From assembly GCF_000696575.1 (NCBI RefSeq), contig NZ_JMSQ01000009.1, forward strand, positions 182,599 to 246,598: DNA of 64,000 nucleotides, given 5' to 3'. Shown here piece after piece: positions 27,301 through 36,740 of the stretch. Below the pieces are notes generated by a model. It saw only the letters and a list, made by a program, of their open reading frames with translations, did no database searches and was not told the origin of the DNA. Each line of letters begins with the position of its first letter. Position 1 is the first letter of the stretch. This DNA comes from Siccibacter colletis. Lineage in GTDB: Bacteria > Pseudomonadota > Gammaproteobacteria > Enterobacterales > Enterobacteriaceae. The position numbers and the translations under genes were made by a program.

Positions 27301-30300
27301 ATGTTCAGTAAAGTGTTAATTGCCAACCGCGGCGAAATCGCCTGTCGCGCCATTCGCACCCTGGATGCCCTGGGAATTGCCAGCGTTGCGATCTACTCCG
27401 ATGCCGACCGCAATGCCCCGCACGTCACCGCGGCCAGTGAAGCCATTGCCCTCGGCGGAGACAGCGCAGCGCAGACCTATCTCGATATCGATAAAATCCT
27501 TAGCGCTGCCGCCCGCAGCGGCGCGCAGGCGATCTTCCCCGGCTACGGTTTTCTCTCCGAACGCGCCGGGTTCGCTGAGGCCTGCGAGGCGGCGGGGATC
27601 GTCTTTATCGGCCCGACCGCACAGCAGATAGCCGATTTTGGCCTTAAGCACCGCGCTCGTGCGCTGGCCGCCGAAGCGGGCGTGCCGATGACGCCGGGCA
27701 CCGGTCTGCTCACCAGCCTGGCAGAAGCCCAGCTGGCGGCGGCGGAGATGGGGTTTCCGGTCATGCTGAAAACCACGGCGGGGGGCGGCGGCATCGGCCT
27801 GACGCGCTGTGACACCCCGGCGGCGCTGGACGAGGCCTGGAGCAGCGTTAAGCGGCTGGGGGCGCAGTTCTTCAGCGATGACGGCGTGTTCCTTGAGCGT
27901 TTTGTAGACCGCGCCCGCCACCTTGAAGTGCAGATCTTTGGTGACGGCAACGGCACCGTGGTCGCCCTGGGCGAGCGCGACTGCACGCTCCAGCGCCGCA
28001 ATCAGAAAGTGGTGGAGGAGACCCCGGCACCGAACCTGCCGCAGGCGACCCGTGAGGCGCTGCACCGCGCGGCGGTGGCGCTCGGCGAGTCGGTTAACTA
28101 TCGCAGCGCGGGGACCGTGGAGTTTATCTACGATCCGTTGCAGGACCGCTTCTTCTTCCTGGAAGTGAACACCCGGCTGCAGGTTGAGCATCCGGTCACG
28201 GAGATGGTCACCGGCGTCGATCTGGTGGCCTGTATGGTCAACGTCGCCGCAGGCGTAACCCCGGACTGGACGCGGCTGCGTCAGGCACCGCAGGGCGCCG
28301 CGATTGAGGTACGCCTGTATGCCGAAGATCCGATCCGGCAGTTCCAGCCCAGCCCCGGTGTGCTGACCGAGGTGGCATTCCCGCCCGATGTGCGCGTTGA
28401 CGGCTGGGTCAGCACCGGCACGGAAGTCAGCGGTTTCTACGATCCGATGATCGCCAAAATTATCGTCCGGGGTGAAACCCGGCAGCAGGCGCTGGATAAG
28501 CTTGATGCCGCGCTGGCCGCGACGCGTCTGCACGGCATTGCCACCAACCTGGATTATCTGCGCCAGATCGTGCGCCTCGATGAGTTCCGCGCCGGGGTGA
28601 TGTGGACCCGTCTGCTGGATGAGGTGAGCTGGCAGGCTCATGCCATTGAGGTGCTGGAGCCGGGCACCTGGAGCAGCGTGCAGGATTATCCGGGCCGCAC
28701 CGGCTACTGGGATGTCGGCGTGCCGCCCTCAGGGCCAATGGATGATTTTGCTTTCCGGCTGGCCAACCGCATCGTCGGTAACCACCCGGACGCCGCCGGC
28801 CTGGAGTTCACGCTGCAGGGACCGACGCTGCGTTTTCATACTGATGCCACCGTGGCACTGACCGGGGCAAACTGCCCGGCGGATCTCGATGGCACGCCGG
28901 TGCCGTACTGGCAGCCGGTGATCGTGAAAGCCGGGCAGATCCTGACCCTGGGGCGCGCCACCACCGGGTGCCGCACCTGCCTTGCGGTGCGCAACGGCAT
29001 TGATGTGCCGGTCTATCTCGGCAGCCGCGCCACCTTCGCCCTCGGGCAGTTTGGCGGTCAGAGCGGACGCACGCTGCGTCCGGGCGACGTGCTGGCTATC
29101 TCCCAGCCGGCGCTGCCGGCCTGTACCACGCCGGCCCCCATTGCGCTACCGCAAGCCCCGGAGCCAGCGCTGATCCCGACCTACGGCGAGGTATGGGATA
29201 TCGGGGTGCTCTACGGGCCGCACGGCGCACCGGACTTTTTCACCCCGGAATCGATGGCGACCTTCTTTGATGCCGAGTGGCAGGTGCACTACAACTCCAA
29301 CCGCCTCGGCGTGCGGCTGGTTGGCCCGAAACCGGAATGGACCCGCGCCGACGGCGGCGAGGCCGGGCTGCATCCCTCCAACGTTCACGACTGCGAATAT
29401 GCCATCGGGGCGATCAACTTTACCGGCGACTTTCCGGTGATCCTGACCCGCGACGGGCCGAGCCTCGGCGGCTTTGTTTGTCCGGTAACCATCGCGAAGG
29501 CGGAGCTGTGGAAAGTGGGCCAGGTGAAGCCGGGGGATCGCATCCGTTTCCACGCCATTACCTTTGAGCACGCCCAGTCGCTGGAAATTGCTCAGCAGGT
29601 GGCAGTGACCAACCTGTGCGCGGTGGCGACGCTGCCGGATGTGCACCCGTCGATCCTGCCCGAAACCACCTCCAGCGCCGCTATCCTCGCGGAGCGCCCG
29701 GCGCAGGGGAATATCCCGGCGGTGGTCTGGCGTCAGGCCGGGGACAACTACGTGCTGATTGAGTACGGCGAGAACGTGATGGATCTGGCGCTGCGCCTGC
29801 GGGTGCATCTGCTGATGGAGGCTATTCGCGGCCTGAAGGAGCCGGGCATCGCCGAGCTGTCGCCGGGGGTGCGCTCGTTACAGGTGCGCTATGACAGCCA
29901 GCTGATTTCCCAGCGCCAGCTGCTGGCGCTGCTGGTGGAAATTGACGGCAGCCTCGGTGACGTCAGCGAACTGAAAGTGCCGTCGCGCGTGGTCTGGTTG
30001 CCGATGGCGTTTGAAGACAGCGCCACGCTGGCGGCGGTGGATCGCTACCAGCAGACGGTGCGCAGCGACGCGCCGTGGTTGCCGAACAACGTCGATTTCA
30101 TCTGCCGCGCCAACGGGCTGGAGAGTCGTGAAGAGGTGGAGCGCATTCTGTTTGATGCCAGCTACCTGATCCTCGGGCTGGGTGACGTCTATCTCGGTGC
30201 GCCCTGTGCGGTGCCGGTGGACCCGCGTCATCGCCTGCTCAGTTCCAAGTACAACCCGGCGCGCACCTGGACGGCTGAAGGCACGGTGGGCATTGGCGGG

Positions 30301-30921
30301 ATGTACATGTGCATCTACGGCATGGACTCGCCGGGCGGTTATCAGCTGGTGGGGCGCACGCTGCCGATCTGGAACAAGTTCCTGAAAAACGCCCAGTTTG
30401 GCGACGAGCCCTGGCTGCTGAAGTTCTTCGACCAGGTGCGTTTCTACCCGGTAACCGAAGCGGAACTCACCGACTTCCGGGAGGCATTCCGCGAAGGGCG
30501 AGCGCCGATCCGCATCGAAGAGGGCGAGTTTGATTTTGCGCGCTATCGGCGCTTCCTGGAGGAAAACGCAGCGGATATCGCCGCCTTCCGCACCCGCCAG
30601 CAGACCGCCTTCAGCGCCGAAGTGGCGCACTGGCAGGCCCAGGAGAATGCAGCGGCAGAAGCGGCATTCGATGCACCCCAGCAGCAGGAAACCGAGCGCG
30701 AAGGCCAGCGGGTCAGCGCCGATCTTAACGGCAATATCTGGAAGATCCTCGTCGAGCCGGGACAGCGCGTGAAGCAGGGCGAACCGCTGATCGTGGTGGA
30801 AGCGATGAAGATGGAGCTGATGGTCAGCGCGCCCTGCGACGGCACGGTGTCGCATATCCATTGCCAGCAGGGGCGGACGGTGGCGCCGGGGGATGCATTG
30901 CTGTGGCTGGCGGGCGCCTGA
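27301..30921 (+). CDS. Urea carboxylase (biotin-dependent)
   Basis: The protein has 1206 residues. Domain order: biotin carboxylase (about 1-450; ATP-grasp loop with TAGGGGIGL near 160), carboxyltransferase halves of the KipA and KipI types (about 455-770 and 800-1010), and a C-terminal biotin-carrier domain with VEAMKMEL, biotinyl lysine K1170. It carboxylates urea to allophanate using ATP and bicarbonate. Some close relatives act on guanidine, but those clusters usually carry carboxyguanidine deiminase genes and a guanidine riboswitch, and neither is seen here. A urea transporter follows. Urea is the favoured substrate. Confidence 0.93.
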   Translation: MFSKVLIANRGEIACRAIRTLDALGIASVAIYSDADRNAPHVTAASEAIALGGDSAAQTYLDIDKILSAAARSGAQAIFPGYGFLSERAGFAEACEAAGIVFIGPTAQQIADFGLKHRARALAAEAGVPMTPGTGLLTSLAEAQLAAAEMGFPVMLKTTAGGGGIGLTRCDTPAALDEAWSSVKRLGAQFFSDDGVFLERFVDRARHLEVQIFGDGNGTVVALGERDCTLQRRNQKVVEETPAPNLPQATREALHRAAVALGESVNYRSAGTVEFIYDPLQDRFFFLEVNTRLQVEHPVTEMVTGVDLVACMVNVAAGVTPDWTRLRQAPQGAAIEVRLYAEDPIRQFQPSPGVLTEVAFPPDVRVDGWVSTGTEVSGFYDPMIAKIIVRGETRQQALDKLDAALAATRLHGIATNLDYLRQIVRLDEFRAGVMWTRLLDEVSWQAHAIEVLEPGTWSSVQDYPGRTGYWDVGVPPSGPMDDFAFRLANRIVGNHPDAAGLEFTLQGPTLRFHTDATVALTGANCPADLDGTPVPYWQPVIVKAGQILTLGRATTGCRTCLAVRNGIDVPVYLGSRATFALGQFGGQSGRTLRPGDVLAISQPALPACTTPAPIALPQAPEPALIPTYGEVWDIGVLYGPHGAPDFFTPESMATFFDAEWQVHYNSNRLGVRLVGPKPEWTRADGGEAGLHPSNVHDCEYAIGAINFTGDFPVILTRDGPSLGGFVCPVTIAKAELWKVGQVKPGDRIRFHAITFEHAQSLEIAQQVAVTNLCAVATLPDVHPSILPETTSSAAILAERPAQGNIPAVVWRQAGDNYVLIEYGENVMDLALRLRVHLLMEAIRGLKEPGIAELSPGVRSLQVRYDSQLISQRQLLALLVEIDGSLGDVSELKVPSRVVWLPMAFEDSATLAAVDRYQQTVRSDAPWLPNNVDFICRANGLESREEVERILFDASYLILGLGDVYLGAPCAVPVDPRHRLLSSKYNPARTWTAEGTVGIGGMYMCIYGMDSPGGYQLVGRTLPIWNKFLKNAQFGDEPWLLKFFDQVRFYPVTEAELTDFREAFREGRAPIRIEEGEFDFARYRRFLEENAADIAAFRTRQQTAFSAEVAHWQAQENAAAEAAFDAPQQQETEREGQRVSADLNGNIWKILVEPGQRVKQGEPLIVVEAMKMELMVSAPCDGTVSHIHCQQGRTVAPGDALLWLAGA

Positions 30922-31201
30922 CGGGGATCTGACCTGGCTCACTGGCCAGCTTGCGCCTGGGCTGTACTCCCGAGGGTCACGTACTGCGTGTACGTTCTCC
31001 TCGGTCCGTGCAGTCCGCGCGCAATCTGCCTGCGCCGCCGACGGTCAGACGGTCATAAGGGGGCTGGCCTCGGTTTTACTCGGGTGACGGAAGGTGGGTG
31101 CGCGTTGCTTACCCACCCTACGAACTGCACCTCGTTCTCCCGTTTTGTAGGGCGGGTAAGCGCCGCGCACCCGCAATGGCACACGACTCAGGAGCATCAC
31201 C
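30922..31201. other. GC-rich intergenic segment with REP-like repeats
   Basis: This 280-bp gap between urea carboxylase and the GntR gene has no convincing gene. Its right half holds the inverted REP-like pair at 31093-31174. The left half (about 30955-31075) is GC-rich with short inverted segments such as ACGTACTGCGTGTACGT, and may also be repeat-derived. Confidence 0.5.
31093..31174. repeat. Pair of REP-like palindromic units in inverted orientation
   Basis: Unit 1 (31093-31121) contains GTGGGTGCGC and GCTTACCCACCCTAC; unit 2 (31147-31174) contains GTAGGGCGGGTAAGC and GCGCACCCGC, which is unit 1 inverted with small changes. The two could pair into a long hairpin, like a bacterial interspersed mosaic element. 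A related unit occurs at 59576-59600. Confidence 0.65.
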
Positions 31202-31903
31202 ATGCCCGTGCAAAAACGGTTAAAGCCGCTGAACGCCGAAGGCCAGGCCGATCGCATCTACCGGCTGCTGAAGCAGGAGATCTTCGATTTCCAGCTGCTG
31301 CCCGGCGATCGCTTCAGTGAAAACGACATTGCCGCGCGGATGGCGGCCAGCCGCACGCCGGTGCGTCAGGCGCTGTATGCCCTGGAGCAGGAGGGTTATC
31401 TGGCGGTGCAGCCGCGCAGCGGCTGGCAGGTGAAGACCATCGATTTTGACTACCTGGAGGCGCTGTACGACCTGCGCGTGGTGCTGGAGTGCGAGGCGGT
31501 GAAGCGCCTGTGCGCCTTGCCTCCGGACGTGACTCCGCTGGCACTGCAGGCCTTAAAGCAGTTCTGGATCGACGCGCCGCCGTTGCCGGAGGGCCAGAGC
31601 GTGGCGCGTCACGATGAAGCGTTCCACATGGCGCTGCTGGAGGCCGCAGGCAACCCGGAGATGGCGCGGGTGCATCGCGACGTCACCGACAAAATTCGCA
31701 TCGTGCGCCGCATGGACTTCACCCAACCGGCGCGCGTACAGGCCACCTATGCCGAGCACAGCCAGATCCTGCTCGCTATTCTCAACCGCAACCTGAAGGA
31801 GGCGCACACCCTGTTGTCCGGTCATATCGCTCAGAGTCAGCAAGAGGTTCGCAAAATAACGCTTCATATGCTGCACGAGGCGCGGCAGTCGAAGTTTCGC
31901 TAA
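31202..31903 (+). CDS. GntR/FadR-family regulator of the urea cluster
   Basis: The protein has 233 residues: an N-terminal winged helix (about 15-80, with FSENDIAARMAASRTPVRQA) and an FCD ligand domain (about 90-220) with the usual D and H residues (ARHDEAFHMAL). It lies between urea carboxylase and urtA, 32 bases before urtA, so it probably controls uptake and breakdown of urea in response to a pathway compound. AGGAG precedes the ATG. Ligand and sign of control are unknown. Confidence 0.9.
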   Translation: MPVQKRLKPLNAEGQADRIYRLLKQEIFDFQLLPGDRFSENDIAARMAASRTPVRQALYALEQEGYLAVQPRSGWQVKTIDFDYLEALYDLRVVLECEAVKRLCALPPDVTPLALQALKQFWIDAPPLPEGQSVARHDEAFHMALLEAAGNPEMARVHRDVTDKIRIVRRMDFTQPARVQATYAEHSQILLAILNRNLKEAHTLLSGHIAQSQQEVRKITLHMLHEARQSKFR

Positions 31904-31935
31904 TTACACACAGCCCATTTTTCAGGAGTGAAGTT

Positions 31936-33207
31936 ATGCATCGTCGTACCTTAATAAAAGCTTTCGCACTTTCTGCATCGGTTATCAGCATGGGGTTCGC
32001 CTTCAGCGCTCAGGCCGCCGACACCATCAAAGTGGGCATTATGCACTCGCTCTCCGGCACCATGGCGATTTCAGAGACGCCGCTCAAGGACGTGGCGTTG
32101 ATGACCATCAATGAGATCAACGCCAGCGGCGGCGTGCTGGGTAAAAAGCTTGAACCGGTGGTGGTGGACCCGGCATCCAACTGGCCGCTGTTCGCCGAAA
32201 AAGCGCGCCAGCTGCTGAGCCAGGACAAGGTGGCCGCGGTGTTCGGCTGCTGGACCTCGGTATCGCGTAAATCGGTGCTGCCGGTGTTTGAGGAGCTGAA
32301 CGGCCTGCTGTTCTACCCGGTGCAGTACGAGGGCGAAGAGATGTCGCCGAACGTCTTCTACACCGGCGCGGCACCGAACCAGCAGGCGATCCCGGCGGTG
32401 GAATACCTGATGAGCGAGGACGGCGGGGAGGCGAAGCGCTTCTTCCTGCTCGGCACCGACTACGTCTATCCGCGCACCACCAACAAAATCCTGCGCGCCT
32501 TCCTGCATTCGAAAGGGGTGCAGGATAAGGATATCCAGGAGGTGTATACCCCGTTCGGCTACAGCGATTACCAGACCATCGTCGCCGACATCAAGAAATT
32601 CTCCGCCGGTGGTAAAACCGCCGTGGTCTCTACCATCAACGGCGATTCCAACGTTCCCTTCTATAAAGAGCTGGCTAACCAGGGCCTGAAGGCCACTGAC
32701 GTGCCGGTGGTGGCCTTCTCGGTGGGGGAAGAGGAGTTGCGCGGCATCGATGCCAAACCGCTGGTGGGTAACCTGGCGGCATGGAACTACTTCGAATCGG
32801 TGGATAACCCGACTAACGCGAAATTTGTTGCCGCCTACCGGGCCTGGGCCAAAGCGCACAAGCTGCCGAACGCCGACACCGTGGTGACTAACGACCCGAT
32901 GGAAGCGACGTATGTCGGTCTGCATATGTGGGCGCAGGCCGTTGAGAAAGCGGGCACCACGGATGTGGATAAGGTGCGTGCGGCGATGGCGGGGCAAACC
33001 TTCAGTGCGCCGTCGGGCTTCACCCTGACCATGGATAAAACCAACCACCACCTGCACAAGCCGGTGATGATCGGTGAAATCGAAGGTAACGGTCAGTTCA
33101 ACGTGGTGTGGCAGACCGAACAGCCGGTGCGCGCCCAGCCGTGGAGCCCGTTTATCGCCGGGAATGACAAGAAGTCCGATGCGCCGGTGAAAACTGCCGC
33201 TAACTGA
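31936..33207 (+). CDS. urtA: Urea ABC transporter substrate-binding protein UrtA
   Basis: The protein has 423 residues with a signal peptide of about 28 residues ending AQA, followed by a periplasmic binding fold of the branched-chain amino acid type. UrtA blocks are clear: GIMHSLSGTMAISETPLKD, FGCWTSVSRKSVLPVFEE and YPVQYEGEEMSPNVFYTGAA. It binds urea (or a close short amide) and delivers it to the UrtBC membrane pair. It is the first gene of urtABCDE; a hairpin after it may lower expression of the later genes relative to this abundant component. Confidence 0.95.
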   Translation: MHRRTLIKAFALSASVISMGFAFSAQAADTIKVGIMHSLSGTMAISETPLKDVALMTINEINASGGVLGKKLEPVVVDPASNWPLFAEKARQLLSQDKVAAVFGCWTSVSRKSVLPVFEELNGLLFYPVQYEGEEMSPNVFYTGAAPNQQAIPAVEYLMSEDGGEAKRFFLLGTDYVYPRTTNKILRAFLHSKGVQDKDIQEVYTPFGYSDYQTIVADIKKFSAGGKTAVVSTINGDSNVPFYKELANQGLKATDVPVVAFSVGEEELRGIDAKPLVGNLAAWNYFESVDNPTNAKFVAAYRAWAKAHKLPNADTVVTNDPMEATYVGLHMWAQAVEKAGTTDVDKVRAAMAGQTFSAPSGFTLTMDKTNHHLHKPVMIGEIEGNGQFNVVWQTEQPVRAQPWSPFIAGNDKKSDAPVKTAAN

Positions 33208-33210
33208 CGA

Positions 33211-33250
33211 AAAATCCCCTCAGGCAAGGCGCTGGCGCTGAGGGAATTTT
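33211..33250 (+). other. Hairpin between urtA and urtB
   Basis: AAAATCCCCTCAG and CTGAGGGAATTTT pair with one bulged C around a 14-base loop. Placed right after the binding-protein gene, it probably acts as a partial terminator or RNA-stability element. Confidence 0.6.
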
Positions 33251-33278
33251 CCATCCGCTGAATACCAGGGAGACGACC

Positions 33279-34844
33279 ATGCAATTTCTACGCTGGCTGC
33301 TGATAGCCGCCTGGCTGCTTCCCGGCCTGGCGCGCGCCGCCGATGCCGACGCCTTCACTGCGGCGAACCGCACGCAGCAAACCGCGCTGCTGCAACACTG
33401 GGCCGCGGCACCCGATGCGGCACGTCTGCCGCTGCTGCAGGCGCTGGCGGCGGAGAGCCTGGTGGTGGATGAGGCGAAACACCCGTTTGCCCGGCACGGC
33501 GAGACGCTGACGCCGCTGGGCGACGCCGCGACGCCTTCCGGGGCGATAAAGCAGGTGCGCCTGACCAATCGCCTGCGCAACCTGACCCGTACCGCCCTCG
33601 CCACGCACCAGCTGGTGAGTGACAACGTCACGAAAAGAGCGGCCGCAGCCCGTGAACTGGGACGCGATCCGCAGCCCGAGATGCTGCCGCTGATCGAAGC
33701 CCGGCTGGCGGTGGAGCAAGATGACGATGTGCGCGATGCCCTGAATGGCGCGCTGGCGGGACTGCAGCTCACCAGCCCGGATGCGGCGCTGCGCTTACAG
33801 GCGGTAGAGCGGCTGGGAAGCATTGCCGATCCGGAAATGCGCGCCCGGCTGGCTCCCTTCGCCGGGGCGGAACATGAACCCGATGCCCGCGTGCGCGATG
33901 CCGCCAGCCAGAGCCTGCGCAAAATCGACCAGCGCCTGATGGTGGGCGAGCTGCTGGGGCAGGCGTTTATGGGCGTGTCCCTCGGCTCGATCCTGCTGCT
34001 GGCGGCTCTGGGCCTCGCCATTACCTACGGCCTGCTGGGCGTCATTAACATGGCGCATGGGGAGATGCTGATGCTGGGCGCGTACAGCGCCTGGCTGGTG
34101 CAGAGCGCTTTCATCCAGTTTGCGCCGCAGTGGCTTGCCCTCTATCCGGTGGTAGCGCTGCCGGTTGCGTTTGTTATTACCGCGGGTATCGGCATGGCGC
34201 TGGAGCGCACGGTGATCCGCCACCTGTATGGTCGTCCGCTCGAGACGCTGCTGGCGACCTGGGGGATAAGTCTGATGTTGATCCAGCTGGTGCGCATGAC
34301 CTTCGGCGCGCAAAACCTCGAAGTGGCAAATCCCGGCTGGCTTTCCGGCGGGCTGCAGGTGCTGCCGAACCTGATCCTGCCGTGGAACCGGCTGGTTGTG
34401 GTCGGCTTCGTGCTGCTGGTGCTGTTCTTCACCTGGCTTATTCTCAGCCGCACCCGGCTGGGGATGCAGATCCGCGCCGTCACCCAGAATCGTTCGATGG
34501 CGGCCTGCTGCGGCGTGCCGACGGGCCGCGTCGATATGCTGGCCTTCGGGCTGGGGTCGGGCATTGCCGGGCTGGGCGGCGTGGCGCTGTCGCAGCTGGG
34601 TAACGTCGGGCCGGAACTGGGCCAGGGGTACATCATCGACTCTTTCCTGGTGGTGGTGCTGGGCGGTGTCGGGCAGCTGGCGGGCAGCGTCGCCGCGGCG
34701 TTTGGCCTTGGCATCTTCAATAAAATCCTTGAACCGCAGACCGGCGCGGTACTGGCGAAAATCGCCATTCTGGTGCTGGTGATCCTGTTTATTCAGAAAC
34801 GCCCGCAGGGGCTGTTCGCACTCAAAGGGAGGGTGATGGACTGA
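33279..34844 (+). CDS. urtB: Urea ABC transporter permease UrtB
   Basis: The protein has 521 residues. A signal peptide (about 1-22) leads into a periplasmic extension of about 210 residues rich in alanine and arginine with HEAT-like repeats (for instance VRDALNGALAG and VRDAASQSLRK), followed by a LivH-type permease domain with eight or so membrane helices from about residue 230. The long extracytoplasmic N-terminus is characteristic of UrtB. Its stop overlaps the start of urtC by 1 base. It forms the membrane channel together with UrtC. Confidence 0.95.
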   Translation: MQFLRWLLIAAWLLPGLARAADADAFTAANRTQQTALLQHWAAAPDAARLPLLQALAAESLVVDEAKHPFARHGETLTPLGDAATPSGAIKQVRLTNRLRNLTRTALATHQLVSDNVTKRAAAARELGRDPQPEMLPLIEARLAVEQDDDVRDALNGALAGLQLTSPDAALRLQAVERLGSIADPEMRARLAPFAGAEHEPDARVRDAASQSLRKIDQRLMVGELLGQAFMGVSLGSILLLAALGLAITYGLLGVINMAHGEMLMLGAYSAWLVQSAFIQFAPQWLALYPVVALPVAFVITAGIGMALERTVIRHLYGRPLETLLATWGISLMLIQLVRMTFGAQNLEVANPGWLSGGLQVLPNLILPWNRLVVVGFVLLVLFFTWLILSRTRLGMQIRAVTQNRSMAACCGVPTGRVDMLAFGLGSGIAGLGGVALSQLGNVGPELGQGYIIDSFLVVVLGGVGQLAGSVAAAFGLGIFNKILEPQTGAVLAKIAILVLVILFIQKRPQGLFALKGRVMD

Positions 34845-35917
34845 TGAGCCAGCCGCTGACGTTAACCCTGACGCGCCGCGCGCCGCGCCTGAGCCTGCTG
34901 CTCGGGTCGGTGCTGGTGGCGCTGCTGCTGATTATGCCATTTCTGGCGCTGCTTCCCGCTGCGCATCCGCTGGCGCTGTCAACCTGGACCCTGACGCTGG
35001 TGGGTAAGGTGCTCTGCTATGCCGTCGTCGCCGTAGCGCTCGACCTCGTCTGGGGCTATGCCGGGCTGCTGTCGCTGGGGCACGGGCTGTTTTTCGCCCT
35101 CGGCGGCTATGCGATGGGGATGTATCTGATGCGCCAGGCCGCCGGGGACGGGCTACCGGCGTTTATGTCGTTTCTCTCCTGGAGCGAGCTGCCGTGGTAC
35201 TGGTGGGGCACCCAGCATTTCGCCTGGGCAATGGTGCTGGTGGTGGCGCTGCCGGGGCTGCTCGGCCTGGTATTTGGCTGGTTTGCCTTCCGCTCGAAAA
35301 TCAAAGGCGTCTACTTCTCGATCATGACCCAGGCGCTGACCTATGCCGGCATGCTGCTGTTCTTTCGCAATGAAACTGGCTTTGGCGGTAATAACGGCTT
35401 CACCGGCTTCACCACGCTGCTGGGCCAGCCGGTGACCGCGGTATCAACGCGCATCGGCCTGTTTCTGGCAACGGTGATCCTGCTGCTGGCGACACTGCTC
35501 ATCGGCTTCATGCTGGCGCGCAGCAAGTTTGGCCGCATCTTGACCGCGGTGCGTGATGCGGAGAACCGGCTGATGTACTGCGGCTACGATCCGCGCGGCT
35601 TCAAGCTGCTGGTATGGACGCTGTCGGCGGTGTTGTGTGGCCTGGCCGGGGCGCTGTACGTGCCGCAGGTGGGGATCATCAACCCCGGCGAGATGTCGCC
35701 CACCAACTCTATTGAAGCCGCGATTTGGGTCGCCCTCGGCGGACGCGGGACCCTGGTTGGCCCGGTGCTCGGTGCCGGACTGGTTAACGGAGCAAAAAGC
35801 CTGTTTACCGTGGCGATGCCGGAGTACTGGCAGCTGTTCCTCGGACTGATCTTCATTGTGGTTACGCTGTTTTTACCGCGCGGGGTGATTGGCCTGCTGC
35901 GCAGAGGAGAGAAATGA
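34844..35917 (+). CDS. urtC: Urea ABC transporter permease UrtC
   Basis: The protein has 357 residues, a LivM-type permease with about ten membrane helices. UrtC blocks include LDLVWGYAGLLSLGHGLFFA (about 66-85), MYLMRQAAGDGLPAFM and NETGFGGNNGFTGF. It overlaps urtB by 1 base and urtD by 4 bases, so the three are translationally coupled. It pairs with UrtB to carry urea into the cytoplasm for urea carboxylase. Confidence 0.95.
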   Translation: MSQPLTLTLTRRAPRLSLLLGSVLVALLLIMPFLALLPAAHPLALSTWTLTLVGKVLCYAVVAVALDLVWGYAGLLSLGHGLFFALGGYAMGMYLMRQAAGDGLPAFMSFLSWSELPWYWWGTQHFAWAMVLVVALPGLLGLVFGWFAFRSKIKGVYFSIMTQALTYAGMLLFFRNETGFGGNNGFTGFTTLLGQPVTAVSTRIGLFLATVILLLATLLIGFMLARSKFGRILTAVRDAENRLMYCGYDPRGFKLLVWTLSAVLCGLAGALYVPQVGIINPGEMSPTNSIEAAIWVALGGRGTLVGPVLGAGLVNGAKSLFTVAMPEYWQLFLGLIFIVVTLFLPRGVIGLLRRGEK

Positions 35918-36714
35918 TGCAGCCGTCAGACCAACCCTTTACCCGCCAGCAGCCGAGCGACCGCTTTCGCGCCCATACCGACCCGGTGCTGCAGCTGGAA
36001 GAGATCAACGTCAGCTTCGACGGCTTTCAGGCGCTGACCAATCTGTCGATGCGCATCGGCGTGGGCGAATTACGCTGCGTAATCGGCCCCAACGGAGCCG
36101 GCAAGACCACGCTGATGGATGTCATCACCGGTAAAACCCGGCCCCAGACCGGCCGCGCCTGGTACGATCAGTCCACCGATCTTACGGCGCTCAGCCCGGC
36201 AGAGATAGCCCGGCGCGGTATCGGACGCAAGTTTCAGAAGCCGACGGTGTTTGAGGCGCTGACGGTGTTCGAGAATCTGGAGATTGCCCAGAAGGGTGAC
36301 AAAACCGTGTGGGGCACGCTGCGCGCGGCCCTGAGCGGCGAACAGCGCGACCGCATCGACGAGATGCTGACGCTGCTGCGCCTGGGCGGGGAGCGGCACC
36401 GCCGCGCCGGACAGCTCTCGCACGGACAGAAACAGTTTCTGGAGATCGGCATGCTGCTGGTGCAGGAGCCGCATCTGCTGCTGCTCGATGAGCCTGCGGC
36501 CGGGATGACCGATGCCGAAACCGAGTACACCGCCGAGCTGTTTCGCACCCTCGCCGGAAAGCACTCCCTGATGGTGGTGGAGCACGATATGGGCTTTGTG
36601 GAAACCATTGCCGATCACGTGACCGTGCTGCACCAGGGGCAGGTGCTGGCCGAGGGCTCGCTGCGCGACGTGCAGGCCAATGAGCAGGTGATTGAGGTCT
36701 ACCTTGGGCGCTGA
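35914..36714 (+). CDS. urtD: Urea ABC transporter ATP-binding protein UrtD
   Basis: The protein has 266 residues, a LivG-type ATPase. Walker A is GPNGAGKTT (about 58-66), the signature is LSHGQKQ, and Walker B is LLLLDEPAAGM. The N-terminus is about 25 residues longer than the ATPase core. The start could be the ATG at 35914 (overlapping the urtC stop) or the next at 35917; both follow AGGAGAG. It energises urea import with UrtE. Confidence 0.95.
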   Translation: MMQPSDQPFTRQQPSDRFRAHTDPVLQLEEINVSFDGFQALTNLSMRIGVGELRCVIGPNGAGKTTLMDVITGKTRPQTGRAWYDQSTDLTALSPAEIARRGIGRKFQKPTVFEALTVFENLEIAQKGDKTVWGTLRAALSGEQRDRIDEMLTLLRLGGERHRRAGQLSHGQKQFLEIGMLLVQEPHLLLLDEPAAGMTDAETEYTAELFRTLAGKHSLMVVEHDMGFVETIADHVTVLHQGQVLAEGSLRDVQANEQVIEVYLGR

Positions 36715-36740
36715 AGCGCAGAGATAACGAGGAGTAACAG

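Noticed and set aside
27316..28641. 441-residue minus-strand frame opposite urea carboxylase
   Set aside because: Antisense to the biotin carboxylase domain; composition typical of a shadow frame.
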